The notes beneath the pieces were generated by a model, which searched no databases, was not told the origin of the DNA, and saw nothing but the letters and a program-made list of their open reading frames with translations. This document shows, one piece after another, positions 55,142-64,000 of a stretch of DNA of 64,000 nucleotides (its first letter is position 1; each line of letters starts with the position of its first letter). The stretch comes from Pelomonas aquatica (lineage in GTDB: Bacteria; Pseudomonadota; Gammaproteobacteria; Burkholderiales; Burkholderiaceae_C). A program made the position numbers and the translations under genes. The stretch is taken from contig NZ_JAPPUW010000003.1 in the NCBI RefSeq assembly GCF_026712205.1, positions 124,001 through 188,000 on the forward strand. Direction: 5' to 3'.

Positions 55142-56056
55142 ATGCTCAGCGACGACGAGATCCAGTTGATGGAAGCCATCCTCGACAGCGGCAGCCTCTC
55201 GCGCGCCGCGGCCAGCCTGGGCAAGGCACCGTCCACCGTGTCGTACACGCTGCGCCAGATCGAGGGCCGCTTCGACGCCCTGCTCTTCGACCGCCGCCGC
55301 TACCGGCTGCAGCTCACACCCGCCGGCGCGCTGCTGGTGCGCGAGGCGACAAGGCTGCGCGACGACATGCAGCGCCTCACGCGCCGCGTCACGCAGGTGG
55401 CCAAGGGCTGGGAGGACCGGCTGTGGATCGTCACCGACGAGATCATCGAGTTCGACTCGCTGCTGCCCCTCATCCAGGACTTCGACAAGCTGGACTCGGG
55501 CGTGAGCCTGCGCGTCACGCACGAGGTGCTGGGCGGCACCTGGGAGGCCCTGGCCGAGGGCCGCGGCGACCTCGTCATCGGCGCGACCAACGAGCCGCCG
55601 GCCGGCCTGGGCGTGCAGTGGCGCGAGCTGGGCGAGATGCGCTGGGTCTATGCCGTCGCGCCGCGCCACCCGCTGGCCAAGGCCAAGGGGTCGCTGACGG
55701 CCGAGCAGATGCGGGCCCACCGCGCCGTCGTCGTGGCCGACACCTCGCGACGCGGCGATGGCCGTGCCTATGGCCACGGCGCCGGCCAGGCCCGGCTGGC
55801 CGTGCCCAGCATGGCCGCCAAGATCGCCGCCCAGCGCGCTGGCCTGGGCGTGGGTTGGCTGCCCGAGGTGCGCGTGGCCTCGCTGCTCCTGCGCGGCGAA
55901 CTGGTTGCCAAGGCGGTGGCCGTGCCGCGCGAGCCCAACACGCTCTATGTCGGATGGCGGGCCGGCGACGGCCGGGCCCTGGCCTGGTGGCTGGAGCGGT
56001 TGGCCGAGCCGCGACTGTGCGCGCGGCTCGTCGACGGCGTGGACCGCTACGCCTGA
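55142..56056 (+). CDS. LysR family transcriptional regulator
   Basis: The 304-residue protein starts MLSDDEIQLMEAILDSGSLS with the winged HTH AAASLGKAPSTVSYTLRQIE, and ends in a periplasmic-binding-like effector domain (WEALAEGRGDLVIGATNEPP). The divergent placement next to the SDR-hydrolase pair is the usual LysR target arrangement. The inducer is unknown. The ATG at 55142 fits family length; an upstream GTG-type extension is unlikely. Confidence 0.92.
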   Translation: MLSDDEIQLMEAILDSGSLSRAAASLGKAPSTVSYTLRQIEGRFDALLFDRRRYRLQLTPAGALLVREATRLRDDMQRLTRRVTQVAKGWEDRLWIVTDEIIEFDSLLPLIQDFDKLDSGVSLRVTHEVLGGTWEALAEGRGDLVIGATNEPPAGLGVQWRELGEMRWVYAVAPRHPLAKAKGSLTAEQMRAHRAVVVADTSRRGDGRAYGHGAGQARLAVPSMAAKIAAQRAGLGVGWLPEVRVASLLLRGELVAKAVAVPREPNTLYVGWRAGDGRALAWWLERLAEPRLCARLVDGVDRYA

Positions 56057-56057
56057 A

Positions 56058-56507
56058 TCATTGCTCCACCGGCAGCGCCTTGCGGAAGCCGATGGCGAAG
56101 CGGTTCCAGGCGTTGATGGTCGTGATGGCCAGCGTCAGGTTCACCAGCTCGGCGTCGCTGAACTCGCTGCGGGCGAGGTCGTAGTCGGCGTCCGGCGCAT
56201 GGCCTTGGGTCACCAGGGTCAGCGCCTCGGTCCAGGCCAGCGCGGCCTGCTCGCGGCGGCTGAACAGCCCGGTCTCGCGCCAGGCCGGCAGCACATGAAG
56301 GCGCCGCTCGCTCTCGCCGGCCTTGCGCGCGTCGCGGGCATGCATGTCCAGGCAGAAGGCGCAGCCGTTGATCTGCGAGGCGCGCATCTTCACCAGCTCC
56401 AGCAGGCTGTGCTCCAGGCCCAGGTTGTTGACGGCGGCGGACATGGACAGCATGGCCTTCATGGCGGCGGGAGAGGCGGCGTGGTAGTCGATGCGGGGCG
56501 TGCTCAT
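56058..56507 (-). CDS. Carboxymuconolactone decarboxylase/AhpD-like protein
   Basis: This 149-residue CMD-fold protein carries the redox pair in MRASQINGCAFCLDMHARDA, the AhpD motif with a nearby His, and AWTEALTLVTQGH and FSDAELVNLTLAITTINAWN. Such proteins act as alkylhydroperoxidase-like thiol enzymes. It is convergent with the LysR gene and divergent from the MocR regulator, which probably controls it. Confidence 0.92.
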   Translation of the reverse strand: MSTPRIDYHAASPAAMKAMLSMSAAVNNLGLEHSLLELVKMRASQINGCAFCLDMHARDARKAGESERRLHVLPAWRETGLFSRREQAALAWTEALTLVTQGHAPDADYDLARSEFSDAELVNLTLAITTINAWNRFAIGFRKALPVEQ

Positions 56508-56600
56508 AGGATGCGTGCGGACAGAAGGTTGGGGTGAACGAATGGTGTGTCCGGCCACACCATCGCCGCCAGTCCAATCCAGCGCATTTCGACCAAGCCA

Positions 56601-58049
56601 ATGGATCTCCACATCGTCATCGACCCCGGCCAGCCGCGCGGCGAGCAGCTGCTGCGCCAGCTGCGCAGCCTGATCCGCAGCGGGCGCCTGGCCGCCGACA
56701 CGCAGCTGCCGCCCACGCGGCTGCTGGCCGAACAGCTGGGCCTGGCCCGCCAGACGGTGGCCGAGGCCTACGAGCGGCTGGCGCTGGAGCAGCTCATCGA
56801 CGCGCGGCGCGGGCGCGGCAGCTTCGTGCGGGCGCTGCCGGCGCCGGCCGACGACACGCCGCCGCCCGCCGCGCCGCCGCCGCGCCTGGCCAGCGTCGAA
56901 CGCATCACCGCCTTCCAGGCCCTGCCGCTGCCGTTCCTGCGCATGGCCGGCAGCCCGCTGGCGCGCTACGACTTCGTCGGCGGCTCACCCGAGCCGGCGC
57001 TGTTCCCGCACGCCGACTGGCGGCGCCATCTGCACGCGGCCCAGCGCCAGCTCGGCCAGGGCGGCGCGCATGCGCCGCCGGCCGGCTTGGCCGGGCTGCG
57101 CGAGGCGATCGCCGAACATGTCGCCTTCGCCCGCGGCGTGCGCTGCTCGGCGGCCGACGTCATCGTGACGCAGGGAGCGCAGCAGGCCTTCGACCTGCTC
57201 GTGCGCGTGCTCGCGGGCCCGGGCGACGTGGCGGCGCTGGAGTCGCCGGGCTACCCGCCGCTGCTGGCGATGCTGCAGGCCCAGGGCGCCCGCGCGGCGC
57301 ATGTGCCGGTGGACGGCGAGGGCCTGGTCACCGATGCGCTGCCGGCCGACGCCCGCCTCGTCTACACGACGCCGGCCCACCAGTTCCCGCTCGGCGTCGC
57401 GATGAGCGCCTCACGACGGCAGGCCTTGCTGGCCTGGGCCTCGCGCAGCGGCGCCGTCGTCATCGAGGACGACTACGACAGCGAATTCCGCTTCGAGGGC
57501 CAGCCGCGCGACAGCCTGCAGGGGCTGGACGCCGAAGGCCGGGTCGCCTTCGTCGGCAGCTTCTCCAAGACGCTGGCGCCGTCGCTGCGGCTGGGCTATG
57601 TCGTCACGCCGCCCGGCCTGCCCGCGTTGCGCGAGGCCCTGCTGAACGCCAAGCACCTGGCCGACGTGCACGGCCCCAGCCTGCTGCAGAACGCGCTGGC
57701 CCGCTTCATGGCCGAGGGCGCCTACCGCAAGCATCTGCGCCGCTGCGTGGCCGAGTACGCGCAGCGGCGCGAGCGGCTGATGGCCGGCTTCGGCACGCGG
57801 CTGGCGCCATGGCTGACGCTGCTGCCCGCGGAGGCCGGCTTCCATCAGGCGGCCCTGCTGAAGCCGGGCCTGGCCGTCGACGCCACGCGGCTGGCGGCGC
57901 TGGCCCGGCGCGTGGACGTGGGGCTCTACCCGCTGCAGCGCTTCGGCGCGGCCCTGGACGGCCTGCTGATGGGTTTCGGCCGCATCGCGCCGGACGACAT
58001 AGCCACGGCGCTCGGCCGGATGGGCGAGCTGCTGGAAGCTGCGGCTTAG
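56601..58049 (+). CDS. MocR/PdxR-type regulator (GntR HTH plus aminotransferase)
   Basis: This 482-residue fusion has a GntR-type winged HTH (residues 10-75: LLRQLRSLIRSGRLAADTQL, GLARQTVAEAYERLALEQL) and a fold type I aminotransferase-like domain. The PLP site is SFSKTLAPSLRLGYVV with the Lys, and DDYDSEFRFEG and QGAQQAFDLL are also present. MocR proteins sense PLP or amino compounds rather than catalysing. It diverges from the AhpD-like gene by 93 bp and its stop overlaps the convergent histidine kinase by 4 bp. Confidence 0.93.
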   Translation: MDLHIVIDPGQPRGEQLLRQLRSLIRSGRLAADTQLPPTRLLAEQLGLARQTVAEAYERLALEQLIDARRGRGSFVRALPAPADDTPPPAAPPPRLASVERITAFQALPLPFLRMAGSPLARYDFVGGSPEPALFPHADWRRHLHAAQRQLGQGGAHAPPAGLAGLREAIAEHVAFARGVRCSAADVIVTQGAQQAFDLLVRVLAGPGDVAALESPGYPPLLAMLQAQGARAAHVPVDGEGLVTDALPADARLVYTTPAHQFPLGVAMSASRRQALLAWASRSGAVVIEDDYDSEFRFEGQPRDSLQGLDAEGRVAFVGSFSKTLAPSLRLGYVVTPPGLPALREALLNAKHLADVHGPSLLQNALARFMAEGAYRKHLRRCVAEYAQRRERLMAGFGTRLAPWLTLLPAEAGFHQAALLKPGLAVDATRLAALARRVDVGLYPLQRFGAALDGLLMGFGRIAPDDIATALGRMGELLEAAA

Positions 58050-59443
58050 TTCATCAAAGGCAAGGTCAGCCGCGCAATGCAGCCCCGCGGCGCGGCGGGC
58101 AGCAGCTCGGCGCTGCCGCCGTGGCGCTCGGCGATCTCGCGAGCTATGGCCAGGCCCAGGCCGCAGCCCTCGCCGTTCGGCGCGCCGCGCACGAAGCGCT
58201 CGAAGGCGCGCTCGCGCAGCGCCGGCGCCAGGCCGGGGCCGTCGTCCTCGACGTCGATCCACACGTCGTCGCCCGCGCGCCTCAGCCTCACGGTGACGGT
58301 GGCGCCCGGGCCGGCGTAGCGCAGCGCGTTGTCGACGAGGTTGGCCAGCGCCTCGCGCAGCAGCAGCTCGACGCCCTGCACGGCCAGGCCCTCGTGGGCG
58401 ACTTCGACGCCCAGGTCGCAGCCGGCTGCCCGCGCACGCGGCACCCCCTCGGCCGTGACCTCGCGCACGAGACGGGCGCAGTCCACCGCCGCCCAGCCCT
58501 GGGCCGCCATGGCCTCGGGGTCGGTGCGGGCCAGCACCAGCAGCTGCGACACGAGGCGGGCGCCGCGCACGGCGCTCTCATGCACGCGCGCCAGGCGCTG
58601 GCGCAGCGCGGGGTCCGAGGTGGCATCCACCGCTGCGAGCGCGAGCTCGGTCTGGCTCTTCAGGCCGGCCAGCGGCGTGCGCAGCTGGTGGGCCGCGTCG
58701 CTGATGAAGCGGCGCTGCACGGCCAGGCTCTGCTGCACCTGGCCCAGCAGCTCGTTGACGGCGCCTGCCAGCGCGCCCACCTCGGGCGGCGCGGACCGCA
58801 GCTGCACCGGGTCCAGCGCGTCGGCGCGGCGGCCCTGCATCTGCCGCTGCAGCTCGGCCAAGGGCTTCAGGCCCTTGCGGATCCCGGCCCACACGCCCAT
58901 GCTCATCAGCGCGATCAGCAGCGACAGCGGCAGGGCCGTGTCCAGCAGCATGCGCCGCGCCAGCAGCTCGCGCGGCGCGCTGGAGCGGGCCACCTGCACG
59001 CGCAGCGTCGAATCCGCCGCGCCGGCCGCGCCCAGGTGCAGGTCCAGCGAGACCAGGCGCAGGCGCTCGCCCTTCAGCACCGCGTCGAAGAACACCGGCT
59101 CGTCGAGCCGCGGCCGGCCGGGTGGCGGCGGCAGGCGGAAGTCGCCCAGCAGCAGCGCGCCCGGCGGCGAGCCGACGAGGTAGAGCACGCGGTCGTCGGG
59201 GTCGGCGGCCAGGATGTCCTGGGCCGAGCGCGGCAGGTCCACGAACAGGCCGCTGGCCGTGGGCTTGATCTGCCGCGCCAGCGCCCGGGCCGACTGCAGC
59301 AGGCTGGCGTCGATCAGCTCGTCCGCATGTCGCGTGGCCAGCCGGTAGGCCCCGAAGGCCGCCACCAGCCACAGCACGATCTGCGGCAGCAGCAGCCAGA
59401 GCAGCAGTTGCCGGTGCAGGGACCGGCCGGCCGGGGCGGTCAC
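58046..59443 (-). CDS. Sensor histidine kinase (TctE/QseC type)
   Basis: This is a 465-residue membrane kinase. A first membrane helix (LLLWLLLPQIVLWLVAAFGA) precedes a periplasmic sensor of about 120 residues, and a second helix near LLIALMSMGVWAGI and a HAMP-like linker follow. The H box is RRFISDAAHQLRTPLAGLKS, the N box LVDNALRYAGPGATV, and G boxes are VEDDGPGLAPA and GCGLGLAIAREIA. The GTG start overlaps the response regulator stop. The stimulus is unknown. Confidence 0.93.
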   Translation of the reverse strand: MTAPAGRSLHRQLLLWLLLPQIVLWLVAAFGAYRLATRHADELIDASLLQSARALARQIKPTASGLFVDLPRSAQDILAADPDDRVLYLVGSPPGALLLGDFRLPPPPGRPRLDEPVFFDAVLKGERLRLVSLDLHLGAAGAADSTLRVQVARSSAPRELLARRMLLDTALPLSLLIALMSMGVWAGIRKGLKPLAELQRQMQGRRADALDPVQLRSAPPEVGALAGAVNELLGQVQQSLAVQRRFISDAAHQLRTPLAGLKSQTELALAAVDATSDPALRQRLARVHESAVRGARLVSQLLVLARTDPEAMAAQGWAAVDCARLVREVTAEGVPRARAAGCDLGVEVAHEGLAVQGVELLLREALANLVDNALRYAGPGATVTVRLRRAGDDVWIDVEDDGPGLAPALRERAFERFVRGAPNGEGCGLGLAIAREIAERHGGSAELLPAAPRGCIARLTLPLMN

Positions 59444-60096
59444 GACGCGGTCGCTTCGAGCAGATAGCCCAGGCCGCGCACGGTGCGCACGGCCAGGCCC
59501 GAGCCTTCGAGCTTCTTGCGCAGGCGATGGATGTAGACCTCGATGGAGCCGCCCTCGTCGACCCCCCAGGCCTCGACGATCTGCGCCTTGGTGACGACGC
59601 GGTCGCGCTCGGTCAGCAGCAGGTCCAGCAGCGTCCATTCGCGCGGGCTCAGCTCCAGCGGCTGGCCGGCCACGCTGGCGCGGCGCGCGCCGCGGTCCAG
59701 GCTCAGGCCGCGCAGCTGCACGGCGGCGCCCGCGGGCCGGCTGCGCCGCAGCAGCGCATGCAGGCGGGCCTCCAGCTCGGGGAAGTCGAAGGGCTTGGTC
59801 AGGTAGTCGTCCGCGCCCGCCTGCAGGCCGGCCACGCGGTGCTCCAGCGCGTCCAGCGCGGTCAGCACGAGGATGGGCAGCGTGCGGCCGGCCTCGCGCA
59901 CGCGCTTGAGCACGGTCAGGCCGTCCACCATGGGCAGGCCCAGGTCCAGCACGGCGACGTCGAAGTCCTGCTTGCGCAGCAGGTATTCGGCCACGGCGCC
60001 GTTCTCGGCCCATTCGACCTTGAACGCGGCGTTCATCAACTGCTGCTGCAAGGCATCGGCCAGCAGGGTGTCGTCTTCGGCGAGCAGCAGGTTCAT
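59440..60096 (-). CDS. OmpR-family response regulator
   Basis: This 218-residue regulator has a receiver domain with phosphoacceptor Asp in DVAVLDLGLPMVDGLTVL and Lys in DDYLTKPFDFPELEARL, and a winged-helix output domain (ELSPREWTLLDLLLTERDRVV, SIEVYIHRLRKKLEGSGLAV). It is closest in style to TctD/QseB/PmrA regulators. It is transcribed before its kinase, and a repeated TTAAT-type box upstream may be its own site. Confidence 0.94.
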   Translation of the reverse strand: MNLLLAEDDTLLADALQQQLMNAAFKVEWAENGAVAEYLLRKQDFDVAVLDLGLPMVDGLTVLKRVREAGRTLPILVLTALDALEHRVAGLQAGADDYLTKPFDFPELEARLHALLRRSRPAGAAVQLRGLSLDRGARRASVAGQPLELSPREWTLLDLLLTERDRVVTKAQIVEAWGVDEGGSIEVYIHRLRKKLEGSGLAVRTVRGLGYLLEATAS

Positions 60097-60129
60097 CGTG
60101 GGCCGACTGTAGCCGCGCCGGCCCTCATG

Positions 60130-60155
60130 GTTAATACGATATTAAGTTCATTAAT
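60130..60155 (-). promoter_or_regulatory. Candidate response-regulator binding box
   Basis: On the minus strand the sequence reads ATTAAT-GAA-CTTAAT-ATCGT-ATTAAC. CTTAAT and ATTAAC are spaced 11 bp apart, the direct-repeat geometry of PmrA/QseB-type regulators. It is the only AT-rich patch in the area and lies 34 bp upstream of the regulator start, between it and the divergent sugar-ABC gene. Confidence 0.45.
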
Positions 60156-60191
60156 TTCAAGTAATCATGCCGGACCCATGAGGAGACCGTC

Positions 60192-61255
<1,064 letters not shown>

Positions 61256-61271
<16 letters not shown>

Positions 61272-62161
61272 ACCCTCACCCAGTCCACCTGCATCTGCGC
61301 CGGGAAGACCGTCGCCGCGTCGGGCGAGCCGGGCCAGTCGCCGCCGATGGCGAGATTGAGGATGATGAACATCGGCTTCTCGAAGACCCAGCTGCCGCCA
61401 GCCGGCAGCGACGTGGGCGTGATGCGGTGGTACTGGGCGCCATCCACCAGCCAGATCACCTCGTTGGGCCGCTTGATCAGCGTGTAGGTGTGGAAGTCGC
61501 CGGCCACCGGGCCGCTGAAGCCATAGGGCTTGCCGATGCCGTTCGCGCCCGAGTAGCCGGGGCCGTGGGCCGTGCCGTAGACGGTGTTGGGCGTCTTGCC
61601 GACGAATTCCATGATGTCGAGTTCGCCGGAGGCCGGCCAGCCAACACTGGCGAGGTCGGCGCCCAGCGCCCAGAAGGCCGGCCAGATGCCCTGGCCGGCC
61701 GGCAGCTTCATGCGCGCCTCGACCTTGCCGTAGGTGAAGCCAACCTTGCCGTTGGTGTGGATGCGGGCCGAGGTGTAGCCGCAGGGGCTGCCGTTCCAGC
61801 AGGGGCCGGGGTTGACGGCCTTGTCGGCGGTGATGACGAGGTGGCCGTTGCCGTCGGTCTGCGCATTGCGCGCGCTGGACGTGTAGTACTCCAGCTCGTG
61901 GTTGCCCCAGCCGCTGGCCTCGGCGTTGCCGAGGTCGTAGCTCCAGTTGGCGGGGTTGGGCAGGGTGCCGGCCGCATCGTTGAACTCGTCGCTCCAGACC
62001 AGGGTCCAGCTGCCGGACGGCGCAGGCGCGGGGGCGGGTGCCGGCGCGGGTGCCGGGGCCGCGGTGGCCGAACCACCACCGCCGCCGCAGGCCGTCAACA
62101 CGGCGGCAAGGGCGGGCAGCAGGCCGCGCAAGGGGCTGGGTGGGCGGGTGATGGCGTTCAT
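61256..62161 (-). CDS. GH16 endo-beta-glucanase, lipoprotein
   Basis: This 301-residue secreted glycoside hydrolase of family 16 most resembles laminarinase/beta-1,3-glucanase types. A lipoprotein signal (AAVLTACGGGG) and an Ala-Pro linker of seven or more repeats precede the jelly-roll domain. The catalytic motif is GELDIMEFVG (ExDxxE), and VWSDEFNDAAG, GKVEARMKLPAGQGIWPAFW and HTYTLIKRPNEVIWLVDG are conserved. The ATG overlaps the GH1 stop by 4 bp, so both act in one glucan-use operon. Confidence 0.94.
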
Positions 62162-63531
62162 GGATTGGTCTCCGGGGTGGTCTTGTGAAGTGTCCAGCCG
62201 CGCCAGGCGGCGAGGAAGTCGCGGTACCACTCGGCGCTGGCCTTGGGCGTGCGCGCCTGGGTGGCGTAGTCGACGTGCACGATGCCGAAGCGCTTCAGGT
62301 AGCCGCTGGCCCATTCGAAGTTGTCCAGCAGGCTCCAGACCATATAGCCGGCCATGGGCACGCCCTGGCGCATGGCGCTGGCGACGGCGGCGATGTGGTC
62401 GCGCAGATAGGCGATGCGGTCGTCGTCCTGCACGCGGCCCTGGGCCAGCTTGCCGTCCTTGAAGGCGCCGCCGTTCTCGGTCACGTAGACGGGCGGCAGG
62501 CCGGGGTAGTCGCGGTGCAGCAGCAAGAGCAGGTCGGTCAGGCCGGGGGCGTAGACCTCCCAGCCCATGTCGGTGACGGGCAGGCCGCGCTCCTTGGCGT
62601 CCCACTCCTGGCCGCCGGCCGACACGACGGTGCGGGTGTAGTAGTTGACACCGAAGTAGTCCATGGGCTGGGCGATCAAGCCCATGTCGCCGGCCTGCAC
62701 GACGGGCGCGTCGGCGCCGAGCTCGGCCAGCACCTCCTCGGGATAGCTGCCCTTGAACAGGGGGTCGGCATACCAGCGCCGGCCGCGGGCGTCGGCCAGG
62801 GCCGCGGCGGCGATGTCCTCGGGCATGGCCGTGGCCGGCACGCAGGAGGACAGGTTGAGCACGATGCCGAGCCGGCTCCTGGCGCCGTCGGCGCGCAGGG
62901 CCTGCAGGGCCAGGCCGTGGCTGAGCAGCAGGTGGTGGCAGACCTGGGCCGCGATCCTGCGGCTCTTGATGCCGGGCGCGAAGCTGCCCTGCTCGTGGCC
63001 CAGCACGGCGACGACCCAGGGTTCGTTGTGCGTGGTGATGCCGTCCAGCCGGTCGCCCAGGCGGGCCTGCACATGGCGGGCGTAGTCGACGAAGCGGTGC
63101 ACGGTGTCGCGGTCGTTCCAGCCGCCGCGGTCCTGCAGGCCCTGCGGCAGGTCCCAGTGGTTCAGCGTCGCGAAGGCCCGGATGCCGCGCGCCTTCAGGC
63201 CATCCACCAGGCGCTCGTAGAAGTCCAGGCCCCTGGCATTGAACTCGCCGTGGCCCAGGGCCTGCACGCGCGGCCAGGCGATGGAGAAGCGGTAGCAGTT
63301 GACGCCCAGCGAGGCGATCAGGTCGAGGTCGCTCTCCAGGCGGTGGAAGTGGTCGCAGGCCACGTCGCCGTTGCTGGCGTCGGCGATGGCGCCGGGCTGC
63401 CTGCAAAAGGCGTCCCAGATGGACTCGCCCTTGCCGTCTTCATGCGCGGCGCCCTCGATCTGGAAGCTGCTGGTGGCCACGCCCCAGACGAAGTCGGGCG
63501 GGAACTGTCGGTGCAGGGGGGCTTGGGTCAT
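62158..63531 (-). CDS. GH1 beta-glucosidase
   Basis: This 457-residue family 1 glycosidase splits beta-glucosides or short beta-glucans to glucose. It has FVWGVATSSFQIEGAAHEDG, acid/base Glu in ITTHNEPWVVAVLGH and nucleophile Glu in VYVTENGGAFKDGK, plus the W-S-L-x-D-N-F-E-W-A-S-G-Y motif near the end. There is no signal peptide, so it is cytoplasmic and works after import. It lies 5 bp after the ABC permease gene. Confidence 0.96.
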   Translation of the reverse strand: MTQAPLHRQFPPDFVWGVATSSFQIEGAAHEDGKGESIWDAFCRQPGAIADASNGDVACDHFHRLESDLDLIASLGVNCYRFSIAWPRVQALGHGEFNARGLDFYERLVDGLKARGIRAFATLNHWDLPQGLQDRGGWNDRDTVHRFVDYARHVQARLGDRLDGITTHNEPWVVAVLGHEQGSFAPGIKSRRIAAQVCHHLLLSHGLALQALRADGARSRLGIVLNLSSCVPATAMPEDIAAAALADARGRRWYADPLFKGSYPEEVLAELGADAPVVQAGDMGLIAQPMDYFGVNYYTRTVVSAGGQEWDAKERGLPVTDMGWEVYAPGLTDLLLLLHRDYPGLPPVYVTENGGAFKDGKLAQGRVQDDDRIAYLRDHIAAVASAMRQGVPMAGYMVWSLLDNFEWASGYLKRFGIVHVDYATQARTPKASAEWYRDFLAAWRGWTLHKTTPETNP

Positions 63532-63536
63532 GGGTT

Positions 63537-64000
63537 TCACTTGACGGCACCGGCGGTCAGGCCCGCGATCAGTTGGCGCGACGAGACGACGAAGAGGACG
63601 AGCAGGGGCAGCGTGGCTATTGCCGACCCCGCCATCAGCGCGCCCCACTCGGTGCTGGTGGTGCTGAACAGGCTGCGCAGGGCCAGCGGCAGCGTGTAGT
63701 TGTCGGCGCTGCGCAGCACGATGAGCGGGCTCATGAAGTTGTTCCATGAGCCGATGAAGGTGATGAGGCCCAGCGTGCCCAGCGCCGGCTTCATCAGCGG
63801 CAGTGCGATGCGCCAGTAGATGCCGAGCTCGCTGCAGCCGTCGATGCGGGCGGCGCTGAGCAGTTCCCTGGGCACGGTGCTGGCCGCGAACTGGCGCATC
63901 AGGAAGATGCCGAAGGCGCTGGCCGCGCCGGGCAGGTAGAGGGCGCGGTGGGTGTCGATCCAGCCCAGCGCGTCCATGACCATGAAGCTGGGGATCATGT
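63537..64000 (-). CDS. Sugar ABC transporter permease (MalG type, 5' end outside window)
   Basis: This is the C-terminal half of a CUT1 permease with four visible membrane helices. The cytoplasmic coupling loop reads ELLSAARIDGCSELGIYWRIALPLMKPAL, split here as ARIDGCSELGIYWRIALPLM, and the end is SSRQLIAGLTAGAVK. About 154 residues are seen; the start lies beyond base 64000. It heads the GH1-GH16 unit and likely works with the MalK-type ATPase, importing beta-glucan oligosaccharides. Confidence 0.92.
   Translation of the reverse strand, partial: MIPSFMVMDALGWIDTHRALYLPGAASAFGIFLMRQFAASTVPRELLSAARIDGCSELGIYWRIALPLMKPALGTLGLITFIGSWNNFMSPLIVLRSADNYTLPLALRSLFSTTSTEWGALMAGSAIATLPLLVLFVVSSRQLIAGLTAGAVK

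Overview
The window is high-GC DNA with dense, overlapping gene packing. It looks like chromosome from a Burkholderiales betaproteobacterium, probably near Rubrivivax, Roseateles or Mitsuaria. The reasons are the prs-rplY-pth neighbourhood, the single-direction his cluster beside a BolA and an ABC-2 exporter, a PHA-granule-type protein, the B12 gene set, and dispersed GC-rich palindromic repeats of a kind common in that order. No rRNA, tRNA or CRISPR array was found. The taxonomic call is inference from gene content only.

Layout. 1-1.7 kb: prs (5' end cut by the window) and rplY, ending in a strong terminator. 2.0-10.9 kb (minus): an MdtABC-type RND efflux operon with its own outer-membrane channel. 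11.3-12.3 kb: pth and a small secreted protein. 12.3-24.1 kb: a cobalamin riboswitch with terminator, followed by a tightly coupled uptake and biosynthesis operon (btuB, cobU, btuF, btuC, btuD, cobB, bluB, cobO, a DUF1636 gene, cobD, cobC, cobQ). 24.2-26.8 kb: a lipoprotein, an S1/P1 nuclease, an unrecognised lower-GC membrane gene and a decayed DUF1501 gene. 26.8-37.0 kb (minus): ferredoxin, coaD, rsmD, hisF-A-H-B-C, an RHH/PIN toxin-antitoxin pair, hisD-G, bolA and a YadGH-type ABC exporter. 37.1-43.2 kb: a TetR regulator, TPR and Sel1 proteins, small secreted proteins, a wax-ester synthase/DGAT opposite an acyl-CoA-binding protein, and a PHA-granule protein.

43.19-48.77 kb is a 5.6-kb transposon. 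It has 26-bp terminal inverted repeats (25/26 matching), an exact 8-bp target duplication and an IS1595-type transposase. It carries decayed passenger genes (an AAA ATPase lacking its P-loop, a truncated PD-(D/E)XK nuclease-like protein) and nested IS debris (a 3'-truncated IS3 element and a C-terminal scrap of a second IS1595-type transposase). It lies in codons 3-6 of an aldo/keto reductase gene; removing it together with one target-site copy restores a continuous reading frame.

48.8-64 kb: the displaced aldo/keto reductase body, a GNAT acetyltransferase, a predicted aminopeptidase, a molybdopterin oxidoreductase, a hydrolase and SDR opposite a LysR regulator, an AhpD-like protein opposite a MocR regulator, an OmpR-type two-component system, and a sugar ABC/GH16/GH1 beta-glucan locus that leaves the window.

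Most notable: a roughly 80-bp palindromic repeat that sits in frame inside cobQ and recurs at the hisH start and at 41.9 kb; a toxin-antitoxin module translationally coupled into the his operon beside a near-perfect operator; and the datable transposon insertion with its cargo.
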